64,000 bases of DNA from Ursus arctos (Eukaryota; Chordata; Mammalia; Carnivora; Ursidae), in contig NW_026622764.1 in the NCBI RefSeq assembly GCF_023065955.2, positions 43,965,833 through 44,029,832 of the forward strand, given 5' to 3'. The translations under genes were made by a program, and so were the position numbers. Positions 1 to 10,675 of this stretch are shown one piece after another; within the stretch, counting starts at the first letter, position 1, and each line of letters starts with the position of its first letter. Under the pieces are notes generated by a model, which was given only the letters and a program-made list of their open reading frames with translations, was not told the origin of the DNA and made no database searches.

Positions 1-329
1 ACTGCCTCTTACTTCTGGTTGAATTTTAAAGAAGAGGGGAGATGATGAGCCCCACCATCGCCAGAGTTTCTTGGGAAAATGTATCCCATTCATTATGCCA
101 TAACTGGGGGAAAGGGGACCATGGAGCTATTGTATTTGAATATAATCTGAGCGGAACTTTTTTAACATACCAGGAGGCTACTTGGGACAGATGATCCATT
201 TCCCTCATTGAAGGGTCATCTCATCCATAGGAAAAGCAGATGTTATCTGGAACAAATTATGGCTCAGCTACCCTATCTTGATAGACATTAAATGGAGGTC
301 ACGATATTGACTTTTATTTGACATAACCT
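1..329. other. No gene or recognised repeat
   Basis: Unique-looking AT-moderate DNA. The only open frame is a short minus-strand one at 26-208 with no domain, signal peptide or splice context. I recognise nothing here. Confidence 0.5.
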
Positions 330-545
330 TTTCAAAGCACTTTCTAAGGGCTGAGCACTATATCCTCAAGACTATACACACATCAACTCATTGACTCCTC
401 TTAACAACCCTGTGAAGTAAGTACTGTTTTTTATTATCCCCATTTCCCAGATGAGGAAACTCGCACAGAGAGATTGAGCCTAAGGTCAAATATCTAGTGA
501 ACAGGAGAGCCAGGATTTAAGCCCAGGCAGTCCAGCTCTGGAGTC
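330..545 (-). repeat. MIR SINE fossil, reverse orientation
   Basis: Reads as the reverse complement of the mammalian-wide interspersed repeat core. In order there are a CAAAGCACTTTCTA-like block, ACTCATTGACTCCTCTTAACAACCCTGTGAAG, TTATCCCCATTTCCCAGATGAGGAAACTC, and a tRNA-like B-box remnant around GATTTAAGCCCAGGCAG. MIRs are ancient tRNA-derived SINEs mobilised by L2. This copy is near full length with many substitutions and no visible target duplication. Confidence 0.85.
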
Positions 546-919
546 TGGCTTATTCTAGGCTGCCTGGTGGTGGTGCACCCCCTCACTAGCTTTTCCCAGT
601 AAACCAACCACAGGCTGGCTACCACATACTGGCTACATGAGAACCTTCTCCAGTGCTGCAGGGGTCACCCTGAGTGTAGGTCTCAACCCTTTCTGAATTT
701 GGCATGTGGTACTGGGATAACTCACCTTGTGCACGGCCATGACTTTACTCGTTAGTCAAGCTCTCAGAGCTGGTTAACCCTGCCTGAGCGTCTACACTAC
801 CCAGAACCTCCAACAGAAGGAACTTTTAAGCACAACTAACTTTTGAAGGGATTTCCCCTCCAACTGGTCAGGAAAAGCTGCCCCTGTTCTACTGATAAAC
901 CTGTATTACAAGTACCCTC
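546..919. other. No gene or recognised repeat
   Basis: Unique-looking sequence of about 370 bases. The minus-strand open frame that overlaps its right end (836-1189) runs into the neighbouring L2 tail and shows no coding features. Confidence 0.5.
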
Positions 920-1040
920 TCCTTGATTGTCTTTCTCGTAATATGTAAGCTGTGTGAGACAGGGTTCACGCCTTATTTGTCTCCTTCTAGCCTCTGCCTG
1001 GGAAAAGCGCTGGTCTGTAGTAGGTACCGGGAGCAGTTTG
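920..1040 (+). repeat. L2 LINE 3' end
   Basis: The run from ATATGTAAGCTGTGTGAGAC through TTATTTGTCTCC to CTCTGCCTGGGAAAAGCGCTGG and GTAGTAGGTACC follows the familiar L2 3' end (gene-neutral phrase: 'aatgtaagctccatgagggcaggg ... agtaggtgctc'). Only the last stretch is recognisable. The conserved tail is what MIR elements share with L2. Confidence 0.6.
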
Positions 1041-1509
1041 TTGACTGCATCAGACCAGTTGCTCCTTGCTGCCTGCCTCTGCGCTCCTCCAGGCTGTGAC
1101 AATGAACAAAGACTGTCTCCTCTCCACCTCAGGGGATAGAGCTTGTGACTGATTTTCCAAAGGTAGGAAGTAGCTTTAACTTGTGGCATTCCTTGTCAAA
1201 CAAAATTTAATGCTTATTAGAGATCTCGAAATAGAAATGGGGCAAATGGAATTTGTATTTGGAGAAATACCCCAAAAGCTATTAAACACCAATTTCACAG
1301 AGTAACTAGAGGGACTTTTAATTGCCTCTGGATCCATTTTGCCAAGTCTAAGGAGCCTTAAAAAAATTAAAATAGTACCAAATAAGAGGTTATTGTGAAA
1401 GTAGAAGTCATTTAAGAGGAGAAAATCTTCCCTCATATCTGGTGCTATTTGTGATTTGTGATATCTAAATTATAGGACATGGCATAGTAACAAACCTCCC
1501 TTGACCTAA
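1041..1509. other. No gene or recognised repeat
   Basis: Non-repetitive to the eye. Two short minus-strand open frames (ending inside 1176-1436) have unbiased composition and no domain. Nothing to annotate. Confidence 0.45.
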
Positions 1510-1690
1510 TGTCCAACATTTCCCAAATAATCTAAGTATTCTAACCTCTTAGCCCTCACCTGACGTGCCTACTCACTCTAATCATCTCTGCTCCCTGGCG
1601 TCTTCCAAGTCCTGTCTCCTTTACTGTCATCTGAGGTAATTTTCAATTTTTATGTGTTTGCCTGTCTCCCTCCTACATGACTGCCCATGG
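1510..1690 (+). repeat. Possible L2 LINE fragment
   Basis: Pyrimidine-rich phrases such as CTCTTAGCCCTCACCTGACG, CATCTCTGCTCCCTGGCG and GCCTGTCTCCCTCCTAC are in the order seen in the L2 3' region. The match is weak. It ends where the microsatellite begins. Confidence 0.35.
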
Positions 1691-1705
1691 GCGCGTGTGC
1701 GCCCG

Positions 1706-1717
1706 CACAGACACACA

Positions 1718-1794
<77 letters not shown>
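1706..1794. repeat. Compound (AC)n(AG)n microsatellite
   Basis: About 50 bases of alternating AC, with an impure start (GCACAGACACACAGAC), switch directly into about 38 bases of pure GA ending at 1794. The two arrays are contiguous with no spacer. Long pure tracts of this kind are usually length-polymorphic. The open frame across it (1677-1892, repeating TH then RE) is an artefact of the array. Confidence 0.97.
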
Positions 1795-1798
<4 letters not shown>

Positions 1799-2795
1799 AT
1801 CTTCTTTTAGCTCTTTCTCTCCTCTCCGCAGTTTCATAGTAAAGATCAGAGATAGCAGGGCTGTTCTGTGGATGTGTGGAGGGACGAGATAATTGAGGAT
1901 TATAACTGGCTACTCCTCACCTTCTAGATGTGTGGCATTTTCTTATCTGCTTGTAGGAGATGGTTAAGGTTTACTCAGCTAGTAAGGAGTTATTTTCAGG
2001 AGTCCAGAGGATTTTCCAACAGCAGTGGGTTGGACTGTTTGCTGAAGCAGTGGAGATTACAAGCAACCCAGGGAGGGCGTTTGTAGCCCTGACCTCCAAG
2101 CAGGGATGCGCGCGTTAGCTATGGCCTTGCTCTAAGGTTTCTAAAGCTAAGCTATTTCTACATCTGGTGGGCACATCACTGTTTAAAAAATAAGCTAAAA
2201 ATTTGAGAATAACTGCATCCTTGACAAGATGTATCCTTTTCTACGGAGAAATGCTGCAGCTGTCTAACAAAGAATTGCAACACTCCACAGCTGTCTGGGC
2301 AGGAAATGAAGAAAATGATCCTGGTTATCTCAAAATGGGTGTTTGGGGGATGGAGGAGGGTATGAGAGTTGCCATAGACTATTCTGGAATTAGGGCTCTG
2401 AGTCTGCCTGATTAATTTTATCTCATATTACAGGGTCCTTGGCTTTCAGATTTCAGTAGTATTAAAAAATTTGAACCATCTAAAATCAAGCAGCATGGTT
2501 ACATAGATTCCAGATAAAGAATTAAAGTGAAAAATACATCTATTTTTTTTTTGCAGCAACAACCAAGTTTTCCTTCTTCATCTTCCCATCCAATGAATAA
2601 ATTACATTTAAAAAAATTGATATCTGAGTTACCGCAAAGTCAGAAGTGATGAAACTCTGACTACAGGAATATCATTTAATAATCATCATTCCAGAAGACA
2701 ACTGTTCATCTTTTTGCAAAGAACGTGGTCACTGAAAAGCTGTTTATTGAATCGCCATTTTCTGTGCTCCCCATGCTGCTTTACTGAGCACAGTT
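1795..2795. other. No gene; no confident repeat
   Basis: About 1 kb with no recognised element. A plus-strand 70-codon frame (2203-2415) lacks a Kozak context, splice sites or a known domain. A poly-T stretch near 2540-2553 is short and isolated. Confidence 0.45.
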
Positions 2796-3490
2796 AAGGT
2801 CGGATTACTCCTCTCCCCTAGAAACCTTCAGTGGTTCCCCATTGTTTTCAGTGGTCTTTCTCAAAGCACAATTCATCTATGAATCACCTAGCGATCAGGT
2901 AAAAATGCAGATTGTGATGCTGTTGGCCCAGGGTGGGGTCTGGGCTTTTGCATGTCTAACAAATTTCCAGGCATTCCTGAGGCCACTTTTCCTTTGACCA
3001 CAGTCTGAGTAGCATGGGTCTACAGGATGGGCCTGACAACGGGGCTGCGCACTTAGCTTCCAACCATCTTCCCAGGCCGACTGCCCCGTGTTCTCTTGAC
3101 TCTCCAGAGCCATTCTACTCTCTGGCCTCCTTGGGCTATTATTGTTTTTCCAGATACATAAACACCTTCTTCTATGCTTTTGGGATGTTAGTCCCTATCA
3201 ATGTCTTACTTGCTTTTATTAATCCAAAGAGCCCAAATTTTCCACAAGCCCTTTACAGACTTTCCCTGTCTGCTCTTTCCCTGTCCTGCTCTCCTCTTGC
3301 ATTTTGGTTGAAAATTGATTTTGAATCATACTACGGTCTGCCAGACTGTGTGTATGGAGTGTGTATCTGTCTCTCCCAATGAACTAGGAATCCTCAGTGG
3401 ACAGTGATCTCGCCCTATATATTTCTGCCTCTTCTGCAGCATTGTGCACAATTCCTGCATAGAAAAGGTGTCCATAAAAGTTTGCTGGCA
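2796..3490 (+). repeat. L2 LINE fossil, split by a MER5A
   Basis: Left part: GGTCGGATTACTCCTCTCCC then AAACCTTCAGTGGTTCCCCATT, which is the L2 phrase for the 3' UTR. Right part after 3016: CTTTCCCTGTCTGCTCTTTCC, TTCTGCCTCTTCTGCAGC and a terminal TCCATAAAAGTTTGCTGG. The two halves are separated by a hAT-type element at about 2849-3015. The 122-codon open frame at 3014-3382 lies in this L2 and is not a gene. Confidence 0.65.
2849..3015 (+). mobile_element. MER5A-type hAT-Charlie element, nested in L2
   Basis: Starts with CAGTGGTCTTTCTCAAA, resembling the MER5A terminal CAGTGGTTCTCAAA. It continues through GAATCACCT, AAAATGCAGATT, GGTGGGGTCTGGGC, GCATGTCTAACAAATTTCC and CCACAGTCTGAGTAGCA. This is a non-autonomous DNA transposon of the hAT-Charlie group without coding capacity. 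The expected 8-bp target duplication is not intact. Confidence 0.75.
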
Positions 3491-3985
3491 TGTAATAAAA
3501 TTCACAAATTGTATAAAATCACTTCTCTAGATGGCTTTCTCTTGAATAGATGAACCTTACCGGCATTCAGATAAAACTCTTCAGTGTTCTTTCCTGAGAG
3601 GATATGTCTTACTCCTTGGTAGTTAGGGATCACTCCTGGGTGTTTTTTGAAAAGGTTTTGATTTAGAGGATCTATGAACGTGAGTATGTGGGCTAAGCTT
3701 CTTAACGGGGCAACCCAGCTGAGACTCACAAAAGAAAGCTGAGGCTGCTTCCTTTGCCGACCATACAAGCTGGTTTTTTTATTGCTGCTAATGAGAGGCA
3801 CTTGTGTTGACTGTCTAACAGGAAGTATCTTAATCCTTTCTCATTAGACTTCTAAAATTAGCCTTATTTTGCCCTGCCTGAAGAATCATGAGCTGTTCCA
3901 CCTTTCCAGTTTTAGTTGGGATGACTGGAGGTTTGAAGAGCCAAGCCTGTGGTCTGGAAGGCCATTCCTAGCTGGCCGTATTACT
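3491..3985. other. No gene or recognised repeat
   Basis: Unique-looking. The minus-strand 99-codon frame at 3502-3801 has no signal peptide, domain or flanking splice sites. Confidence 0.45.
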
Positions 3986-3989
3986 GTAG

Positions 3990-4203
3990 AGGCTTTCAGA
4001 GTGACCTGGGCTCTAATTTTCATACTGCAGTATGTCAGCTTGTTTGTTATCTTGAACACATTATTTAGCCAATTTGAGCCTCAGTTTTCTCATCTTATGC
4101 TGGGGTAAATCATACCCACCTGAAGAACTGATACCAAATGGAAGAACATGAATCACTTACTACGTACATAGACTTGCAATAAGTCGTGGTGGGTGTTATT
4201 ATA
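3990..4203 (+). repeat. MIR SINE fossil
   Basis: Forward MIR landmarks in order: GACCTGGGCTCTAATTTTCA, CTTGTTTGTTATCTTGAACA, TTGAGCCTCAGTTTTCTCAT, and a right end of CAATAAGTCGTGGTGGGTGTTATTA. Divergence is heavy. Confidence 0.65.
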
Positions 4204-4776
4204 ATTCAATTTCTGATGTATCATCAGTGCTTAAATCCTTCATCCATGTTTACTGAACATATCTTAACTATTAAAAGATGGGGATAAGACAGGGGCTCCT
4301 GAGTTAAGTGTTCAAGTTCTTCTTTTTATAGATCTGTGGCCACTGTGCTGTGCCCTATCACTGGCCCTTTCTGGTGGCAGAAGCAATATGTCATTGGTGA
4401 CTTGATTACATTCCAAGTCCATTGAAACTGGGACTTTTTAATCTCCTCTGGATCATGGATTCATTTCAAAATCTCATGAAAGCTATTAACCTTCTCCTAA
4501 GAAAAAAATGCATGTATTCATGCAATTTTGCTTTTATCTTCTGGGGGTTGATGAGTTCCAGGATGAAAACCACTAGTTCCTAGATCTGCTTATAAACTTC
4601 TGGTTCCTCATGAGGTGAAAAGCCAAGAATAACAAAACAAAGTTGAATTGGCGCAAGAGAAGACCAGGAAGTTTAGGGAAAAATCACCCAATCATCCCCC
4701 AATTCATTTTCCCTGCTCAGGAAAACCTAGAACAAACATGGCTACTTGAAGTGGGGAAGAGGGTAGTCTGATAACC
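4204..4776. other. No gene or recognised repeat
   Basis: Unique-looking, AT-rich. No open frame above 60 codons and no recognised repeat. Confidence 0.5.
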
Positions 4777-4799
4777 TTTTTTTTTTTTTTTTTTTTTTT
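4777..4799. repeat. Isolated poly-T tract (23 T)
   Basis: A pure run of T, interrupted only at its right edge. It could be the A-tail of a minus-strand retro-insertion, but the sequence to its right (4800-4852) is not a family I recognise. No matching target duplication is obvious. Confidence 0.9.
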
Positions 4800-4868
4800 A
4801 CTATATCTTATGTTTGTTGAATTATTGTCAAACATATCTGGGTTTCTGATATAAAAAGGTTTATGATA

Positions 4869-5057
4869 GGGGCCTGGGTGGCTCAGTTAAGCATCTGCCT
4901 TTGGCTCAGGTCATGATCCTAGGGTCCTGGGAGAGCCTACTTCTCCCTCTCCCTCTGCCTGCTCCCCCCCACCCCCAACGGCTCGTGCACATGCTCTCTC
5001 TCTATCTCTCTGTCTCTCTCTCTCTCGCTATCAAAAATAAACAAATAAAATCTTTAA
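4869..5057 (+). mobile_element. CAN-SINE (SINEC), plus strand
   Basis: Head GGGGCCTGGGTGGCTCAGTTAAGC, internal GGTCATGATCC, TCTCCCTCTCCCTCTGCCTG, a CT-rich middle and tail AAATAAACAAATAAAATC. A 16-bp perfect target duplication (AAAAAGGTTTATGATA) flanks it at 4853-4868 and 5058-5073. This proves retrotransposition by an L1-type machinery. The element is slightly short because of small internal deletions after the B box. Confidence 0.97.
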
Positions 5058-5073
5058 AAAAAGGTTTATGATA

Positions 5074-6045
5074 TAAAATGATGATCTCAATAAGGTTTGC
5101 AATGAAAGTGAATAATAACCCAAGTTAGAAGATGTCTTCTATTTTAGACACGGAAGGGAATTTGCCCAAGCAGCAAGGTATACTGTTCACCATTTATCTT
5201 GGTCCAGGTGGTAGATCTGTGTGCAGGCTGACTTCCATTAATAAACATTAACACAGTGGACGTGGAAACATGTCCAGGCTTTGCTCATCAGTTCCCATTT
5301 TCATACTTCCTGAGTAGGTTGGGAAACGTGGAAGGACAGCATGAATTCAATTTAACAGTCCAGTAAGTGCCAAAGAAATGATCACATCTCTGAAACTAAG
5401 TGTTTCAAACAAGATTTTTCAGATGGTAAAGAAAAGACAAATCCCTTGTTTAGTAAACAGCAAACACTTTATACATTAATCATCCACCAGACATTAAGTA
5501 TAATCAAAGGTTCCGTTTTAGTTCAAATACAACTTATGTTCCCTAATTAATTACTTACAGGACTATGTAGTTTGCATTTTTAAGTGAATTTTCTGCTTCC
5601 CAGATGTCTTCTTACAGGGACGCTGTGACCCTTCACAGAGAGGCTGGTTCTCTTATCACAGTGTTTTCAAGGCCTCTTGGGGTGTAAAAAATACAGTTTA
5701 AGTACCACCTGCCATGCTGGATCCAATAAGGAATTTGTGCAGTTGGAATGCAGCTCCTACACTTAAGTAGGTTATATGCTTGGCAAAGAGACTGTGAGTT
5801 GAGATGATGTAATTCAAATTTGATTTTTTCCAGAGAAACATTATTATAATGGAGTTATCTTCCTGACCAAGTGTCAAGTCTTAGTGGATTCACAGAAATG
5901 AGGCTATCATTTCTCAAAGATAATCTGGGTCAGTCCTCTTTCTTGAGTCCGAAAAGTGTTACTCTCACTCTTCAGATGAGACAAGTGAAATTTATTTAGA
6001 AGCTCAGAGTTCTGCTAATATGCCTACGAGGGGTGGGGCTTTGGA
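5074..6045. other. No gene; unique sequence
   Basis: Nearly 1 kb with no recognised repeat and no open frame above 60 codons. A short stretch near 5950-6000 (CTTCAGATGAGACAAGTG) might be a worn MIR, but the evidence is too thin to call. Confidence 0.5.
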
Positions 6046-6047
6046 GG

Positions 6048-6290
6048 GTGATGGGAGGATGTGGAATAGTCCTGTCCAATAGAACTTTCTGCAATCATCA
6101 AGAATGATCGATATCTGTACTGCTCAGTGCAGTAGCCATGTGGCCATTGAGTTCTCAAAACATAGCTAGTGTGACCGGAAAAATGAATTTTCAATTTTAT
6201 ATAATTTTAATTAACTTCAGTGTAAATACAAGTAGCATGTGTGGATAGCACAGGTAAATTAAACTGAATTTCAGATCTTTTGAAAGGCAG
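6048..6290. mobile_element. MER-type non-autonomous DNA transposon
   Basis: Carries phrases of a common mammalian repeat: GTCCTGTCCAATAGAACTTTCTG, TATCTGTACTGCTCAGTGCAGTAGCCATGTGGCC, CATAGCTAGTGTGACC, and an AT-rich ATTTTATATAATTTTAATTAA core. I recognise the repeat but cannot name its subfamily or orientation. It has no coding capacity. Confidence 0.55.
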
Positions 6291-6344
6291 GGGCTAGGTA
6301 ACAAAGTGAAAAGTATAGCCAAGAGAATAAAACCTGAGGAGATA

Positions 6345-6546
6345 GGGGCTCCTGGGTGGCACAGCGGTTAAGCGTCTGCCTTCGGCTCAGGGCGTGATCC
6401 TGGCGTTCCGGGATTGAGCCCCACATCGGGCTCTTCCGCTATGAGCCTGCTTCTTCCTCTCCCACTCCCCCTGCTTGTGTTCCCTCTCTCACTGGCTGTC
6501 TCTATCTCTGTCGAATAAATAAATAAAATCTTTAAAAAAAAAAAAC
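6345..6546 (+). mobile_element. CAN-SINE, young ursid-type variant
   Basis: Complete copy: head GGGGCTCCTGGGTGGCACAGCGG, GGCGTGATCC, B-box-like GGATTGAGCCCC, pyrimidine stretch CTTCCTCTCCCACTCCCCC, and tail GTCTCTATCTCTGTCGAATAA followed by AATAAATAAAATCTTT and A12. Target duplication AAAACCTGAGGAGATA (6329-6344) is repeated after the tail with one G-to-A change (about 6548-6563). The CACAGCGG/GGCGTGATCC/TCTGTCG variant marks a lineage-specific subfamily. Confidence 0.97.
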
Positions 6547-6563
6547 AAAAACCTGAGAAGATA

Positions 6564-6964
6564 ACTACCTCTCTGACTGAATTGGTTATTTTATAATGAA
6601 GTTTAAGGATCATCAATCTGCTGGTCAATACCAAGGAATTTTAGTAGTTTATAGCATGATAAAGTCTCAGAGCCATTTAACAAATTTTATAGTACAGGCA
6701 AGAAAAGATAGAGGACGAATCCTCAGGGCACGGCCAAGTACCAAATCACACATTTAGACTTAGGACAAGAAACAAATGCTGTATCTCATGATAGAGTTAG
6801 GAGCACTTTAAAGAAAAATTTTCTAAGGATAATGGAGGAAGTTACCATGAAAAATTGTGGAATATATTTTGAAAAACAAAACCAAAAATGGTTTCGACTG
6901 TGGACAGCCATAGGTCTAGAAGCAAAAACTGTGCTTGTAATTCTTTCTACTAATTTAATTTCAC
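6564..6964. other. No gene or recognised repeat
   Basis: AT-rich unique sequence between the SINE and the L1 3' end. The minus-strand open frame 6368-6634 is mostly the antisense of the SINE. Confidence 0.5.
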
Positions 6965-9900
6965 TTTCTATTTAATATATCTATTTTTAAAAATCATAGT
7001 AAAAAGCATGAGACCAGTTTTCTCATGAATTTGTAAGTGTATATTACAATATTGGTAACTATAAGCACAAAGGTCACTAGAAGTTTTCATTTTACATGAT
7101 AAACTTTATGCCCATTCAACAGTGACTCTCCATTTTCCTCTCCAGCCCCTGGCAATCACCATTCTACTTTCTGCTTTGATGAGTTTGACTACTTACATAC
7201 CTCGTATAAATGGAATCATGCAGTATTTATCCTTTTGGAACTTGCTTATTTTAATTTGCATAATGTCCTCAAGGTTCATCCATGCCATAGCATATGACAG
7301 TATTTCTTTACTTTTTGAAGCCTGAATAATATTCCATGGTATGTATAAATCACATTATTCATTCATCAGTCAGTGAACACTGAGGTTGCTTCCACGTCTT
7401 GGCTATTGCAAACAGTGTTGTAATAAACATGGGAGTACATATATCTCTTGGAGATCCTGATTTTAATTTTTTTGATACTCAGAAGTGGGATCACTGGATC
7501 ATATAATAGTTCTATTTTTAATTTTTTAAAGAACCTCCGTACTGTTCTCCATAGTGGCTGTGCCATATTACACTCCTACTAATAATGTTAGGGTTCTAAT
7601 CTCTCCACATCCTCACCAACACTTGTTATTTTATTTCTTTTTATATGGCCATTCTAATAAGTATAAGGTGATAGCTCATTGTGGGTTTGATTTGCATTTC
7701 TCTTATGATTAATGATGTTGAACTTCTTTTCATGTACCTGTTGGCCATCTGTAGGTCTTCTCTGGGGAGATGTCTATTTCAGTCTTTTGCCCCTTTTTAA
7801 GTTAGGTTATTTGTTTTCCACAATTGCGTTGTGGGAGTTCTTTGAACATTTTGGATATTAAACCCTTATGATATATACATTTTGCAATTATTTTCTCCCA
7901 TTCCACAAGTTGCCTTTTTACTCTGTCAATTGTTTTCCTCACTGTGAACAGAGATTTTTTCATTTGAGATAGTCCTACTTACTCATTTTTGCTTTTGTTG
8001 CCTATGCTTTTGGTGTCATAACAATAAATCATTGCCAAGATCAGTGTCACAAAGTTTTTCCCCTAAGCTTCCTTCTAGTTTTATAGTTTCAGGCCTTGCA
8101 GTGAAGTCTTCAATCCATTTTTAGTTGACTTTTGTGTATGGTAGAAGAGTCCAATTTCATACTTTTGCATGTGGATATACGATTTTCTCAACACATTTGT
8201 TGACAAGATTATGCATTCTCTTTTTAAAAATGTTTTAATTACAATTCAATGTATGCATTCTCTATTGTGTATTCTTGCCACTCTTATTGGTGATCAGTTC
8301 ACCGTATGGGTAGGGGTTTGTTTCTGGGCTTTTTATTCTGTTCCATTGGTCTATATATCTGTCTTTGTGCTATTGCCATAGTGCTTTAATTAATTTTACT
8401 GTAGCTTTGTAATATGTTTAGAAATGAGGTAGTGTGAGCCTTTAGCTTTGTTCTTTCTCAAGATTGTTTTGGCTATTTGGAGGCCTTGTGGTTCCATGTG
8501 AATTTTAAGATCGTTTTTATTTTTTCTGTTTCTGCAAAAAAACCCCCAAAATACCATTGGGTTTTTGACAGAGATTGAATCTGTAGATCATACTGGGTAG
8601 TATGGACATTTTAACAATATTAAGTCTTTCAATCTACAATTATGGAATATCTTCACATTTATTTGTGTCTTATTTAATGTCTTTCAGCAGTGCTTTATAG
8701 ACTTTAGTGTATAAGTCTTTCATCTGCTTGGTTAAGTTTAATCGTAAGTATTTCTTCCTTTGATGCTATTGTAAACGGAACTGCCTTCTTAATTTCCTTT
8801 TGGATCGTTCACTGTTAGTGTATAAAACACAACGGATTTTTATTTTCTAATTTTGTAGCCTACAACTTTGCTGAATTCGTTTATTAGTTCTACCGATTTC
8901 TGTCTGTGGAATCGTTAGGGTTTTGTTTGTTTGTTTGTGTTTTTACATATAGGATCACGTCATCTGCAAACAGAGATAATTTTACTTCTTTCTTTCTGAT
9001 TTGGATGACATTTGTTTTCTTGCCTCATTGCTAGAACTTTCAGTAATTTAACACTGAATAAAAGTAGTGAGAGTGGGCATTCTTGTCTTACTCCTGATCT
9101 TCAGAGGAAAAGCTTTGTTTTTCACTGTTGGGTAGGATGTTAGCTGTGTCCTTTTCATATATGGCCTTAATTATGTTGAGGTACGTTCCCTCTACTCCTA
9201 GTTTGTTGAATGTTTTTATGGTGATATATGAGATACATATATAGATATCTATATAGATATTCAATCTCCTTACTAGTTATGGGTCTGTTTAGATTTTCTA
9301 TTTCTGCCTGAGTCCATCTTGCTAAGTTGTATGTTTCTAGGAATTTATCAATTTTTTCAAAGTTATCCAGTTTGTTGGTTTATAATTGGTTATAGTTGTC
9401 TCATGCTCCTTTTTATTTCTGTGGCATTGGTTATTAATAGCTTCTGTTTAATTTCTTTTTTATTTATTTGAGTCTTTTCTCTTTTTCTCAGTCTAGCCAA
9501 AAGTTTGTCAATTGTGTTGATCTTTAAAAAAATAACTCCTAGTTTTGTTGATTTTTTAAATTATATTTCTGTTCTCTATTTCTGCTCTAATCTTTAGTAT
9601 TACCTTCCTTCTGCTAACTTTGGGTTTAGTTTGTTCTTCTTTTTTTAATTCTTTGAGTTGTATTGTTAGGTTTTTACTTGAGGTCTTTCTTCTTTTTTAA
9701 CGTAGGCCTTTGTCACTATACGCTCTCTTTCAGTACTGCTTTTGCCGCATCCCATACATGTTGGTATGCTATATTTTTGTTTTCATTTGTCTCAAGATTT
9801 GTTCTAACTTCCCTTTTGATTTCTTCTTTGGCTTATTGCTTGTGCAAGAGTGTGTTGTTTAATTTCCACATATTGTGAATTTTTCAGTTTACTTCTGTCA

Positions 9901-10675
9901 TTAAATTTTAGTTTCATTACATTGTGGCTGGAAAAGATGCTTGTATGATTTCAACCTCCTTAAATTTGTTAAGACTTATTTTGTCTAAAATGTAACCTAT
10001 CCTGGAAATGTTCCATGTGTGCTTAAAGAAGGTATATTCTGTTGTTATTGGGTGAAATGTCCTTTATATGTCTATGAGGTCCGTTTAGCCTTTAGTATTG
10101 TCCAAGTCCTCTGTTCCCTTTATGATCTTCTATTTGGATATTCTCTCCACTAGTGAAAGTGGAGTATTGACATCTACTATTATTGTGTTGCTGTTTATTT
10201 CTCTTTTCAGTTCTGTCAATGTTTGCTTTATATATTTAGTTACATATTTCTCTGATGTTGGGTACATATATAATTGTTATATTTTCTTGTGAATTGACTC
10301 TTTTTATTATTATATAATGTCTTAACTGTGTCTCTTTTGACAGTTTTTGTCAAAAATAAGACAGAAAAAATCCTCCCTCCCCCCCGCCCCCGATTTAAGT
10401 ATGGCCACTCTTGCTCTCTTTTGGTTACCATTCACATAGAGTATGTTTTTCCATCCTTTCATTATCAGCCTATGTGTGTCCTTAAATCTAGAATGAGTCC
10501 TAATAGACACCATATAGATTTTTTTTTTTTAAATTCATTCGGCCATTCTATGTCTTTTGATTATGGAATTCAATTCATTTATATTTAAAGTAATTGTTAA
10601 TATGGAAGGACTTACTATTGCCATTTTGTTAATTGTTTTCTGTCTATCTTGTAGTTTTTTTGTCCCTTATCTTAG
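6965..10675 (-). mobile_element. Old L1 LINE (L1M-type), 5'-truncated and decayed
   Basis: About 3.7 kb collinear with the reverse complement of an old mammalian L1. The 3' UTR remnant (6965-7330) comes first, then the C-terminal ORF2 region (7340-7650), the reverse-transcriptase region (7700-9220), and upstream ORF2 including the endonuclease region (9263-10675). Landmarks include CTGGATCATATAATAGTTCT, CATCTGCAAACAGAGATAATT, TTTGTCAATTGTGTTGATC and TTCCACATATTGTGAATTTTTC. Stops and frameshifts occur in all frames, so it is dead. A segment is missing at 9220-9262 and a C-rich insert sits at 10371-10392. Confidence 0.93.
7366..7566 (-). pseudogene. Remnant of L1 ORF2 protein C-terminal region
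   Basis: The reverse strand encodes 66 codons containing [18 protein letters not shown] followed by YDPVIPLL, the recognisable C-terminal motif of L1 ORF2 protein (endonuclease/reverse transcriptase). It is only a fragment of a protein that is normally about 1,250-1,280 residues. The frame breaks on both sides. It cannot make a functional enzyme. Confidence 0.85.

Noticed and set aside
1677..1892. Frame with TH and RE dipeptide runs
   Set aside because: Direct translation of the (AC)n(AG)n microsatellite.
6345..6546. tRNA gene
   Set aside because: The tRNA-like A and B boxes belong to the CAN-SINE head; no complete cloverleaf, and the A-tail and duplications show a SINE.
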